Below, piece after piece: positions 27,346 through 34,680 of a DNA stretch of 64,000 nucleotides. Position 1 is the stretch's first letter. Every line of letters starts with the position of its first letter. The DNA lies in contig NZ_CP060632.1 of the NCBI RefSeq assembly GCF_014337155.1, forward strand, positions 62,001 through 126,000, written 5' to 3'. Source of the DNA: Wujia chipingensis (GTDB lineage Bacteria > Bacillota > Clostridia > Lachnospirales > Lachnospiraceae). The position numbers and the translations under genes were made by a program. Under the pieces are notes generated by a model that saw only the letters and a program-made list of their open reading frames with translations, ran no database searches and was not told where the DNA came from.

Positions 27346-28710
27346 ATGAAAGAAAAAGAACATCAGTCGGTAGAATGGAAACAGGCATGGCGTGATGAAT
27401 ATTTGAAGTGGATTTGCGGATATGCAAATGCATATGGTGGAACAATATATATCGGAACGGATGATGATGGTAATGTTATTGGAATTGATAATGCGAAAGA
27501 ATTGTTAGAACTGATTCCAAGCAAAATTACAGATACAATGGGAATTATTGCGGATGTAAATTTATTGTATAAAGATGGCTTAGAATATTTGGAAATAATT
27601 GTTGATAAATATCCCTCATTAATCAGTTTTCGAGGAAAATATTATTATCGTTCTGGTAGTACTATGCGTGAGATTACTGGAAAGGAATTAGAAAGGACAT
27701 TGTTAAAAACACAAGGAAGAACGTGGGATGGAGTACCATTGCCTAAACTTTCGGTAACAGATTTGAAACAGGATGCAATACAGTTATTTAAGGAAAAGTC
27801 GGTTAGACGTGGCAGATTGACTCAGGAAGATGTAAATGTGTCTGATGAAGTGCTTATGGATAATTTGCATCTGATAGATGAAAATGGATATTTAATAAGG
27901 GCAGCTATGTTAGCATTTTATAATGATCCAGAAAAATGGGTTACAGGAGCCTATGTTAAAATTGGTTTCTTTGGAAAATCGGATTCCGATTTGAAATATC
28001 AGGATGAAGTGCATGGTCCATTGCTTGAGCAAGTGGATAAAACCATAGATTTAGTGTACACGAAATATATGAAAGCACGTATTGCTTATGAAGGTATTCA
28101 GAGGATTGAACAGTTTATGTTTCATAAAGATGCATTTCGAGAGATTCTTTTAAATGCAATTGTTCATAAAGACTATAGCAGTTGTAATCCTATTCAAATT
28201 AGTGTTTATGAGGATAAGATATATGTTTGGAATGATGGTGAAATGCCTCCTAATTTGGATACAACGGACAAGTTGTTTATGAAGCATTCTTCCAAACCAT
28301 ATAATCCGAATTTAGCAAATGTATTTTTTAAAAGCGGAATGATTGAGGCTTGGGGAAGAGGCTTTGAAAAGATTAAAGAAGGTTGTGCACTTTATGATGG
28401 ACCATTGCCGGAATATGATATTAATGAGTCTGGAATTATGGTGTTGTGTCAGGCTTGTGATAGGTATTTGAAACTATTGGATAATTACGATTATCTTGGT
28501 CATAATGACCAAGATAGTGACCAAGATATGAAAAACAAAATTATTGAATTTTGCAGAATACCAAAATCAGCAAGTGAAATTCTGAAAGAATTTAATCTGG
28601 AACGATCTTATTTTAGAAGGCACTATCTGGATAGAATGCTTAAAATAGGAGAGTTAAAAAGGACAGAACCAGATAAACCTAAAAGTAAAAATCAGAAATA
28701 TTATTCATAG
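27346..28710 (+). CDS. AlbA_2/Schlafen-like DNA-binding regulator with ATPase-like C-terminus
   Basis: 454 residues. The N-terminal AlbA_2 domain begins EHQSVEWKQ and contains ICGYANAYGGTIYIGTDDDGNVIGI. The middle part FREILLNAIVHKDYS with IYVWNDGEMPP and the stretch GMIEAWGRGFEKI match the HATPase_c_4 domain of RecG-like predicted regulators. A winged helix ends the protein. Codon use is visibly AT-richer than its neighbours, and such genes travel between genomes, so recent acquisition is likely. Some homologues act in defence or stress regulation; the role here is unknown. Confidence 0.8.
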   Translation: MKEKEHQSVEWKQAWRDEYLKWICGYANAYGGTIYIGTDDDGNVIGIDNAKELLELIPSKITDTMGIIADVNLLYKDGLEYLEIIVDKYPSLISFRGKYYYRSGSTMREITGKELERTLLKTQGRTWDGVPLPKLSVTDLKQDAIQLFKEKSVRRGRLTQEDVNVSDEVLMDNLHLIDENGYLIRAAMLAFYNDPEKWVTGAYVKIGFFGKSDSDLKYQDEVHGPLLEQVDKTIDLVYTKYMKARIAYEGIQRIEQFMFHKDAFREILLNAIVHKDYSSCNPIQISVYEDKIYVWNDGEMPPNLDTTDKLFMKHSSKPYNPNLANVFFKSGMIEAWGRGFEKIKEGCALYDGPLPEYDINESGIMVLCQACDRYLKLLDNYDYLGHNDQDSDQDMKNKIIEFCRIPKSASEILKEFNLERSYFRRHYLDRMLKIGELKRTEPDKPKSKNQKYYS

Positions 28711-28715
28711 ACTTG

Positions 28716-28755
28716 GTCAGGAAGATGGTCATTTGACCATCTTTCTGACTAACAG
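28716..28755 (+). terminator. Hairpin after the AlbA_2 gene
   Basis: GTCAGGAAGATGGTCA (28716-28731) pairs with 28734-28749 across TT with one wobble pair. The downstream T run is missing, so it may be a stability hairpin or a weak terminator. Confidence 0.6.
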
Positions 28756-28791
28756 TATGTAACAAATATAATGAAAAAGGCAGGTGTTAAT

Positions 28792-30504
28792 ATGGCAAAA
28801 AACAAGGTTAAAGTCGAATATGATGTAGATATGGAAAAGGAGCGCAGGAAGAAACAGCAGAAAAATGGAAAACCAGGATTTGCTATCCGCAGATCAAACA
28901 TTCTTCTGTATGGGTTGCTGCTCGTTGTGGAAGTGTTGTTTTATTATTTCCTGACACCGGCAATCAATGTACATACCTCTGGATTCTGGACATGGGTAAT
29001 ACTTACGCTTGCGGCAATCGGATTTTGCTCCTTTGATTTCAAGGGAACACGCATTACTAAAAAAGGCAATATCAAAGAAGCCGTTGGTTCGACAAAGGTG
29101 GTAATGGTTTCATTTACAACAATCCTTGTGTTGATTGTAGGATTGATCATTGGTGGGCTGGCATCTTCCAAATTGTTGCGTGCATCGAAATATGCAGGAA
29201 TCATCAAGGTTGAGGATGGTGATTTTGCAACGGATGTACCGGAAAGTGAGAATATCAACAACATAGCACTAATGGATACGGACAGTGCAAGAATCATCGG
29301 TGATCGTGCGATTGGTTCCCTGTTTGACGTTGTCAGCCAGTATCAGGTGAGCGAGACATACAGCACAATTGATTATAATGGTGTGCCGATGAAGGTTGCA
29401 CCGCTAGAATATGCGGGATTTATCAAATATCTGAATAATAAAGATGCCGGAATTCCGGGATACGTGCTCGTTGATCCGGTCAAAAATGAGGCAGATTATG
29501 TGAAGATTGAAAAGCCGATTCAGTATTCTTCATCAGCATATTTTGGTAAGAATTTGCAGCGGCATGTGCAGCTTTCTTATCCGACGTATGATTTCAACGG
29601 ATATTATTTTGAACTCGATAACGAAGGAAATCCATATTATATCTGTCCGGTATTAAAGCCGAATGCAGGGTTATTTGGAGCGAAGGACGTAAAGGGAATC
29701 GTGCTCTGTGATCCATGCAGCGGTGATTGTGAATATATGGATCTGGGTGATATTCCAAACTGGGTAGATCGCGTGTATGATGGTGATCTCTTATGTGACC
29801 GGTATAACTGGTATGGTATGCTGTCAGGTGGATTCATTAACAGCAAGATTGGAAACAAAGGCTGCAAGGTGACGACCGATGATTATGGTTACAAGGTGAT
29901 GGATGGCGATGTGTGGGTATACACAGGTGTGACATCCGTCAATGGCGACCAGTCGAACATCGGATTTGTGTTGATGAATTCAAGAACTGCAGAGAGTAAA
30001 TATTTTGCAATTGCAGGTGCGGAAGAACATTCCGCGATGTCCTCTGCGGAAGGACAGGTACAAAACCTCGGGTACACGTCATCATTCCCATCTCTGATCA
30101 ACATCGGGAATGTACCAACCTATATCATGGTACTCAAAGATAATGCAGGACTTGTGAAGATGTATGCACTTGTCAATGTGGAAAAATACAGCATCGTGGC
30201 AACTGGCGCGACACAGAAGGAAGCACTTGCAAGTTACCGAAAGCTGCTTGCCGAAAACAGCATTGCAACAAGTGGAAATGATGTCAGCGAAGATACGTTG
30301 AGTAAGAAGATTACAGTCACACAGATCCGGTACATCACGGTAGAGAATGAGACATATGTGTATATCACAGCGAAAGATCGTTCTGTCTACAAACAGAATT
30401 TTGCCGAAAATGAAAGCCTGATCAAGATTGAGGAAGGTGATGTAATCACAGTTCATTATATGGAAAGTGACGATGGCGTGAATACGCTTCTTTCGTATGA
30501 ATAA
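28792..30504 (+). CDS. Membrane-anchored protein with large extracytoplasmic domain, unknown function
   Basis: 570 residues from the ATG at 28792, preceded by GGCAGGTGTTAAT (an ATG seven codons earlier overlaps that site). After a very basic cytoplasmic stretch, helices lie near 40-57, 64-80 and 105-128. The remaining 430 residues are polar, with YWPxY-like and glycine-rich beta segments and paired Cys in VLCDPCSGDCEYMD. The topology suggests an exposed domain. I do not recognise the family, although similar proteins seem common in Lachnospiraceae. Confidence 0.65.
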   Translation: MAKNKVKVEYDVDMEKERRKKQQKNGKPGFAIRRSNILLYGLLLVVEVLFYYFLTPAINVHTSGFWTWVILTLAAIGFCSFDFKGTRITKKGNIKEAVGSTKVVMVSFTTILVLIVGLIIGGLASSKLLRASKYAGIIKVEDGDFATDVPESENINNIALMDTDSARIIGDRAIGSLFDVVSQYQVSETYSTIDYNGVPMKVAPLEYAGFIKYLNNKDAGIPGYVLVDPVKNEADYVKIEKPIQYSSSAYFGKNLQRHVQLSYPTYDFNGYYFELDNEGNPYYICPVLKPNAGLFGAKDVKGIVLCDPCSGDCEYMDLGDIPNWVDRVYDGDLLCDRYNWYGMLSGGFINSKIGNKGCKVTTDDYGYKVMDGDVWVYTGVTSVNGDQSNIGFVLMNSRTAESKYFAIAGAEEHSAMSSAEGQVQNLGYTSSFPSLINIGNVPTYIMVLKDNAGLVKMYALVNVEKYSIVATGATQKEALASYRKLLAENSIATSGNDVSEDTLSKKITVTQIRYITVENETYVYITAKDRSVYKQNFAENESLIKIEEGDVITVHYMESDDGVNTLLSYE

Positions 30505-30560
30505 TTTATTGGAATAAAATAATAAAAAATAGGATTATACTAAGGGTATATAATTACCTC

Positions 30561-30589
30561 TTGACATTTAGTACAATATTTGTTATTCT
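30561..30589 (+). promoter_or_regulatory. Promoter of tRNA-Ser
   Basis: TTGACA (30561-30566) and TATTCT (30584-30589) with a 17-bp spacer, 62 bp before the tRNA. Confidence 0.75.
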
Positions 30590-30651
30590 AATTTAGCGTG
30601 TTGACGCGGAACTAAATAACACCGATTGGTAAAATGTGTTTTTTAGGCATT

Positions 30652-30739
30652 GGAGATGTACTCAAGTGGCTGAAGAGGCGCCCCTGCTAAGGGTGTAGGT
30701 CGTTCGCGCGGCGCGAGGGTTCAAATCCCTCCATCTCCG
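30652..30739 (+). tRNA. tRNA-Ser (anticodon GCT)
   Basis: 88 nt with the long variable arm of class II tRNAs. The acceptor GGAGATG pairs with CATCTCC, the anticodon loop CTGCTAA reads GCT, and the T loop is TTCAAAT. CCA is not encoded. Confidence 0.96.
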
Positions 30740-30774
30740 TTTGTAGATTACGGATAAAATATTGAAAATAAGTC

Positions 30775-30803
30775 TTGACTTGATTGGAAATATTTCATAT
30801 AAT
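30775..30803 (+). promoter_or_regulatory. Promoter of tRNA-Asn
   Basis: TTGACT (30775-30780) and TATAAT (30798-30803), 17-bp spacer, 33 bp before the tRNA. The tRNAs here are therefore transcribed from at least two promoters. Confidence 0.88.
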
Positions 30804-30836
30804 CTACTTTGCGTTTAGTTAAATGCAACGATATAT

Positions 30837-30908
30837 TCCTCGATAGCTCAATGGTAGAGCACTCGGCTGTTAACCGAGTTGTTGTAGGTTCGAGCCCTAC
30901 TCGGGGAG
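30837..30908 (+). tRNA. tRNA-Asn (anticodon GTT)
   Basis: 72 nt. Acceptor TCCTCGA/TCGGGGA, anticodon stem CTCGG/CCGAG around loop CTGTTAA, T loop TTCGAGC. CCA is not encoded. Confidence 0.96.
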
Positions 30909-30917
30909 TTTGATATT

Positions 30918-30979
30918 GTAAGTAGCAAAGCTACTTACTAATCATAAGAGATCTCCCGCAAGCGGGTTCTTCTTATGAT
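30918..30979 (+). other. Two hairpins in the tRNA-Asn to tRNA-Cys spacer
   Basis: GTAAGTAGC/GCTACTTAC (30918-30926, 30930-30938) and ATCATAAGA/TCTTATGAT (30941-30949, 30971-30979), the latter enclosing CCCGC/GCGGG. Neither is followed by a T run. They look like processing signals for the dicistronic tRNA precursor. Confidence 0.6.
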
Positions 30980-30983
30980 ATAT

Positions 30984-31054
30984 GGCGTGATAGCCAAGTG
31001 GTAAGGCAGAGGTCTGCAACACCTTCACCGCCGGTTCAAATCCGGCTCGCGCCT
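30984..31054 (+). tRNA. tRNA-Cys (anticodon GCA)
   Basis: 71 nt. Acceptor GGCGTGA pairs with TCGCGCC (one GU), anticodon stem AGGT/ACCT around CTGCAAC, T arm GCCGG/CCGGC. CCA is not encoded. Confidence 0.95.
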
Positions 31055-31059
31055 CTCTT

Positions 31060-31094
31060 AAATCCTTGATACAAGATGTATCAGGGATTTTTTT
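31060..31094 (+). terminator. Terminator of the tRNA cluster
   Basis: A 14-bp stem (31060-31073 with 31077-31090, one GU pair) and loop AGA are followed directly by a T run. Confidence 0.92.
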
Positions 31095-31217
31095 ATTTTG
31101 TGAAATCTCTGTGAAAGCCATTGACGGAGCCTGCCCGCGTGTTAAAATACTTGACAATTCGAAAAATTGAAGAAGAATAATGAATATCAGGATTGGATAT
31201 AGTTATGGAGGATGTTT

Positions 31218-31613
31218 ATGAGACAGAAATTGATGGATTTTATGCGCGGTAGAAATGGAACGGATCAGCTTTCCATGTGTATGATGTGGGCAGCGTGTAT
31301 CTTGGTTTTTATCGATATGTTTGTAAGAAGCAATATACTCAGCACGATTGCATTTGTGACCTTTGCATTTGCATATTTCCGTGTGTTCTCCAGAAATATT
31401 GGCAAGCGTCGGGATGAAAATACATGGTTCCTAAATAAGACGTATAAACTACGCATGTGGGGACGGAAAGAGAGAAACCACATGACGATGCGTAAGACGC
31501 ATCACATCTACCGTTGCCCGGAGTGTAAGCAGAAAATTCGTATCCCAAAGGGAAAAGGAAAGATCGAGATACGTTGTCCGAAGTGTAGCGCACGGTTTAT
31601 AAAGAACAGCTAA
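31218..31613 (+). CDS. Two-helix membrane protein with C-terminal zinc ribbon
   Basis: 131 residues from the ATG at 31218, six bases after GGAGG (the ATG at 31212 abuts the ribosome site). Two hydrophobic helices lie near 17-36 and 40-55. The C-terminus has CPECKQ and CPKCSA, a two-knuckle zinc ribbon, preceded by a basic segment rich in Arg, Lys and His. Similar small proteins precede DUF5685 or J-domain genes in relatives. It may bind nucleic acid or protein at the membrane. Confidence 0.7.
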   Translation: MRQKLMDFMRGRNGTDQLSMCMMWAACILVFIDMFVRSNILSTIAFVTFAFAYFRVFSRNIGKRRDENTWFLNKTYKLRMWGRKERNHMTMRKTHHIYRCPECKQKIRIPKGKGKIEIRCPKCSARFIKNS

Positions 31614-31659
31614 TGTATAAAATAGAAATAAGAAAGCCGTTTAACTCGGAGGTGGAACG

Positions 31660-32511
31660 ATGTTTGGATATGTGACGGTGAACAAGCCGGAAATGAAAGT
31701 CAAAGATTATGAGCGGTATCGCATGTATTATTGCGGCGTCTGCCATGCACTCCGAAATACGGACGGTGCGATGGGACAGATGTCACTTACGTATGATTCG
31801 ACGTTTGCCGCGGTGCTTCTGACCGCTTTATATGAACCGGATACGAAGATGAAGGAAGCAACGTGCATGGTGCATCCGGTTGGGAAGAAAAAATATCTGG
31901 AGAATGAGGTCATACAGTATATCGCGGATATGAATCTTATTCTGACCTATTACAAATGCCTTGATGACTGGGAGGATGACCGCAAATTTACCAGACTTTG
32001 TTACAGCAGTTTTATACGGAAGCGTGTGCGCAAGATCGGTCAGGTCTATCCGGAGAAGCTGGCGAAGATCCGGGAATCTCTGCGGACATTATCTGCCTGT
32101 GAGAGAAAGAATGTGACGAACCTGGATTTGCTTGCCGGAACCTTTGGTGATATCATGGCAGAGATCCTTGCATATAAGTCGACACGCGGGATTGACTGGT
32201 CGGAGGAACTGCGGAGACTCGGTTACCAGCTTGGCAAATTCATTTATATTCTCGACGCATATGATGATGTGCAGGAGGATATCGAGAAGAACCGGTTCAA
32301 TCCCTTGAAGGAGTTATACCATGAGTTGTCGAAAGAGCAGTTCGACAATTACGTGAAGGAAATCCTCATGATGATCGCCACCGATATGGCGAAAATCTAT
32401 GAATGCCTGCCAATCGTCGAGGAGACAGCCATCCTCCGCAACATTATCTATTCCGGGATCTGGGTAAGGTTTATGACGAAACAAAATGACGCAGAAAACG
32501 GTAAACAATAA
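31660..32511 (+). CDS. DUF5685 family protein
   Basis: 283 residues, predicted all-alpha, no signal peptide. It starts MFGYVTVNKPEMKVKDYERY and has YYCGVCHAL, KCLDDWEDD and FIYILDAYDDVQEDIEKNRFNPL. The family is DUF5685, found in Clostridia and without known activity. The Cys pair and the Asp-rich helices recall metal or isoprenoid-synthase-type helical bundles, but that is only a resemblance. Its stop codon lies inside palindromic element B. A J-domain gene follows. Confidence 0.75.
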   Translation: MFGYVTVNKPEMKVKDYERYRMYYCGVCHALRNTDGAMGQMSLTYDSTFAAVLLTALYEPDTKMKEATCMVHPVGKKKYLENEVIQYIADMNLILTYYKCLDDWEDDRKFTRLCYSSFIRKRVRKIGQVYPEKLAKIRESLRTLSACERKNVTNLDLLAGTFGDIMAEILAYKSTRGIDWSEELRRLGYQLGKFIYILDAYDDVQEDIEKNRFNPLKELYHELSKEQFDNYVKEILMMIATDMAKIYECLPIVEETAILRNIIYSGIWVRFMTKQNDAENGKQ

Positions 32512-32880
32512 TTGCGAAACAAGTTTCAATGGTAAATCGTATATTTCCATATTTATTCATGAATATATACGATATGTTTGAGACTTAGAAGTTCTTAATA
32601 TTCTGCAAGAACACCAGCCATGTTTGAACACGATGTTCAAACAAGTCGCCAGTGAGCCAGGGACGGCGAGCGGAGGGCGCATATGAACGAAGTTCATATT
32701 TAGGATGCGCCCGACAATCTGCCGCCGAGCAAAGCGAGGGGGCAATACCCGCACGACGGTGGCGTAAAATATGAGCACGTAAATCAGAATATTTAGAACT
32801 TCTTAGTTTCAATACATTGTATATAGAATGAATAGATATGGAAATATACGTTTACTATGAATTGGTTGTTTCGCAATTAT
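32508..32880. repeat. Long palindromic element, copy B
   Basis: 373 bp and homologous to copy A at 11731-12024. The arms 32508-32605 and 32785-32880 are complementary, sharing ATAATTGCGAAAC, CGTATATTTCCATAT, ATTCAT and AGAAGTTCT. The same perfect hairpin TGTTTGAACA/TGTTCAAACA lies at 32621-32643. The centre holds extra material: GGGCGCAT (32675-32682) with ATGCGCCC (32705-32712) enclosing ATATGAAC/GTTCATAT, then GC-rich stems. The first four bases overlap the DUF5685 stop. It ends 22 bp before the J-domain start. Confidence 0.92.
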
Positions 32881-32901
32881 GGGAGAAAGAAAGGAATTAG
32901 C

Positions 32902-33546
32902 ATGAAAGATCCTTATGAAGTTCTGGGGCTTCCACATGGCGCCTCGGAAGAAGAAGTGAAAAAAGCATATCGAAATCTAAGCCGGAAATACCACCCGGAT
33001 GCCAATATCAACAACCCAAACGCAGCGCAGGCAGAAGAAAAATTCAAGGAAGTGCAGGCGGCATATAAGAGCATTATGGATGGAAATACAGGTTCATCGT
33101 ATGGTGGCAGCAGCTATGGCGGGTTTGATGGATTTGGCGGATTTGGTTCAGATGCATTCCGTCGTGCCAGAAATGAAGGCGGTGGCATGAGTCAGGATGA
33201 GTCCCATCTTGCTGCTGCGCAGAATTTCATCATGAACCGGATGTTTACAGAGGCACTTCGCACGCTGGAGGATATAGACGACCGGACGGGCAGATGGTAT
33301 TATTTGAGTGCGGCTGCGAACTTAGGAGCAGGGAATCAGGCAACAGCGATGGAACATATCGATCGTGCAATCGCGATGGAACCGAACAACATGGAATACA
33401 AACAGATGAAGCAGCGTATGCAGGGTGGCAGCAACTGGTATGTGCAGCGTGGCATGGGATATGGAATGCCGGATGTGCGTTCCGATAACTGGTGCATGGA
33501 TATGTGCCTGTTAAATTTGCTCTGTAATTGCTGCACGCCTTGTTGA
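32902..33546 (+). CDS. J-domain protein with C-terminal TPR-like region
   Basis: 214 residues from the ATG at 32902 (GAAAGGAATTAGC upstream; an in-frame ATG at 32857 lies inside the repeat and is not favoured). The J domain reads [23 protein letters not shown] with HPD in KYHPDANI, followed by a Gly/Ser/Phe-rich linker (about 80-105). The rest resembles a TPR pair ([21 protein letters not shown]). The C-terminus [12 protein letters not shown] has four Cys. It should activate a DnaK ATPase. There is no DnaK nearby. Confidence 0.88.
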   Translation: MKDPYEVLGLPHGASEEEVKKAYRNLSRKYHPDANINNPNAAQAEEKFKEVQAAYKSIMDGNTGSSYGGSSYGGFDGFGGFGSDAFRRARNEGGGMSQDESHLAAAQNFIMNRMFTEALRTLEDIDDRTGRWYYLSAAANLGAGNQATAMEHIDRAIAMEPNNMEYKQMKQRMQGGSNWYVQRGMGYGMPDVRSDNWCMDMCLLNLLCNCCTPC

Positions 33547-33571
33547 TAATGAAATTTAAAGGGGAGAACCA

Positions 33572-34237
33572 ATGGAGAACATCATTTTAGCATCACAGTC
33601 TCCACGCAGACAGGAGATTCTGTCGCTGGGTGGATATGAATATGAAGTGTGCGTATCTTCGGCAGAGGAACAGATTCCACCGGAAGAATTGGAGAATCTG
33701 ACACCGCAGGAGCTGGTTGAAAAACTGGCGCGTGTGAAAGCGGAAGATGTGTACCGCAGAAACTGCAGTAAGAATATGGAAAAATCAACGACAGATAATC
33801 AGGCAGCAGATTCCGTGGAAGAAATCACGGTAATCGGTGCGGATACTGTCGTTGCTGTCGATGGATGTGTGCTTGGAAAACCAAAGACAGAGGATGAGGC
33901 GAAGCAGATGCTCGCACGATTGTCTGGGCGGACGCATGATGTATTCACCGGTGTGTGTATTCTGTGGACAGATTCCGATACGCAGGAAGAGATACATGGA
34001 AATACCTTTCACTGTCATACGAAGGTGACATTTTATCCGATGACGGAGGAAGAAATTGACAACTATGTCGCTACGGGTGACTGTATGGACAAGGCAGGTG
34101 CCTATGGTATCCAGAGCGGAGCTGCGAAGTATATCCAGGGTATCGAAGGGGATTATTTGAACGTGGTTGGATTGCCGTTGTCAAAAATTTATCACGTTTT
34201 GCGTGAGAAATTAATAAATCTCACAATAAAAATGTGA
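33572..34237 (+). CDS. maf: Maf family nucleoside triphosphate pyrophosphatase
   Basis: 221 residues. The signature ILASQSPRRQEILSLGG is at residues 4-20, VIGADTVVAVDGCVLGKPK follows, and DKAGAYGIQSGA closes the active site. Maf proteins hydrolyse dTTP, UTP or modified nucleotides and are linked to septum control. An insertion of about 20 polar residues (about 68-84) after the first helix pair is not in short Maf proteins. It ends before the RNA candidate region. Confidence 0.93.
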   Translation: MENIILASQSPRRQEILSLGGYEYEVCVSSAEEQIPPEELENLTPQELVEKLARVKAEDVYRRNCSKNMEKSTTDNQAADSVEEITVIGADTVVAVDGCVLGKPKTEDEAKQMLARLSGRTHDVFTGVCILWTDSDTQEEIHGNTFHCHTKVTFYPMTEEEIDNYVATGDCMDKAGAYGIQSGAAKYIQGIEGDYLNVVGLPLSKIYHVLREKLINLTIKM

Positions 34238-34331
34238 TTGAAACTGAATGAAAATAAACGGAAATAAAGAAATTAGACGAAAAAACTGTCATTATGACTA
34301 AAAACAGAGATAAAATTTGTCTATTCTGCCG

Positions 34332-34359
34332 TTGAAAAAATATTTAAAAGTGCTACACT
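34332..34359 (+). promoter_or_regulatory. Promoter of the small RNA candidate
   Basis: TTGAAA (34332-34337) and TACACT (34354-34359) with a 16-bp spacer. The -10 region lies in a small palindrome (TGCTAC/GTAGCA). Confidence 0.55.
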
Positions 34360-34365
34360 AATACA

Positions 34366-34606
34366 TGTAGCAACAAGTTGGGTTGTTGCTTGATTTTTGC
34401 ATATCAGCGTCATAGCTTCGTACAGGGGGAAGGGATACGGAGTGTGATGTTGTAATATACACGTGAGCATCAGAGCTCGAAGTTATGTGAAGGTCTTGTT
34501 ACGTGTAGCAGTGGTATTTCCTTATGTGACAAAAGAGAGGGTGTTACATAAGGGAATATCATCCAAGGTGGTTACGAAAAGAGGTTGCTTGGCAGCCTCT
34601 TTTTTC
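34366..34606 (+). ncRNA. Candidate structured small RNA, unassigned
   Basis: About 240 nt between maf and the AAA gene, with its own promoter and an intrinsic terminator. Readable stems: GCAACAA/TTGTTGC at 34370-34389; a hairpin around 34410-34447 with a purine-rich loop GGGGGAAGGGA; ACACGT/ACGTGT enclosing about 34460-34506; a long stem of about 18 bp between 34510-34528 and 34541-34557 around AAAAGAGAGG. No open frame is convincing. It lacks the signatures of tmRNA, RNase P RNA and SRP RNA, and I cannot place it as 6S RNA. Confidence 0.6.
34580..34605 (+). terminator. Terminator of the small RNA candidate
   Basis: GAGGTTGC/GCAGCCTC stem (34581-34588, 34592-34599) with a 3-base loop and six Ts. 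CCAAG at 34563-34567 could instead pair with CTTGG at 34588-34592, which would break the stem. Confidence 0.85.
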
Positions 34607-34635
34607 TTGCAGAGAAAAGAATCTGTGCGTATAAT
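34607..34635 (+). promoter_or_regulatory. Promoter of the TerB-AAA gene
   Basis: TTGCAG (34607-34612) and TATAAT (34630-34635), 17-bp spacer, start codon 45 bp downstream. It lies just after the small RNA terminator, so the two are separate transcripts. Confidence 0.8.
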
Positions 34636-34680
34636 ATAGATAAGTATGGCGAAATTGACAGAGAGGGTAAGGATATAGAA

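Noticed and set aside
32857..32901. Longer J-domain protein starting inside element B
   Set aside because: The ATG lies in the terminal inverted repeat. The J domain starts right after the ATG at 32902, which has a ribosome site.
34561..34605. T-box leader
   Set aside because: AAGGTGG before a terminator recalls the T-box, but the rest of the 14-base motif, a specifier stem and an amino acid gene are missing, and the next gene has its own promoter.
34366..34606. 6S, tmRNA, RNase P or SRP RNA
   Set aside because: No GGAAGGA-type SRP loop, no RNase P GAGGAAAGTCC core, no tmRNA ends. The several separate hairpins do not form the single long rod of 6S RNA, though 6S is not fully excluded.
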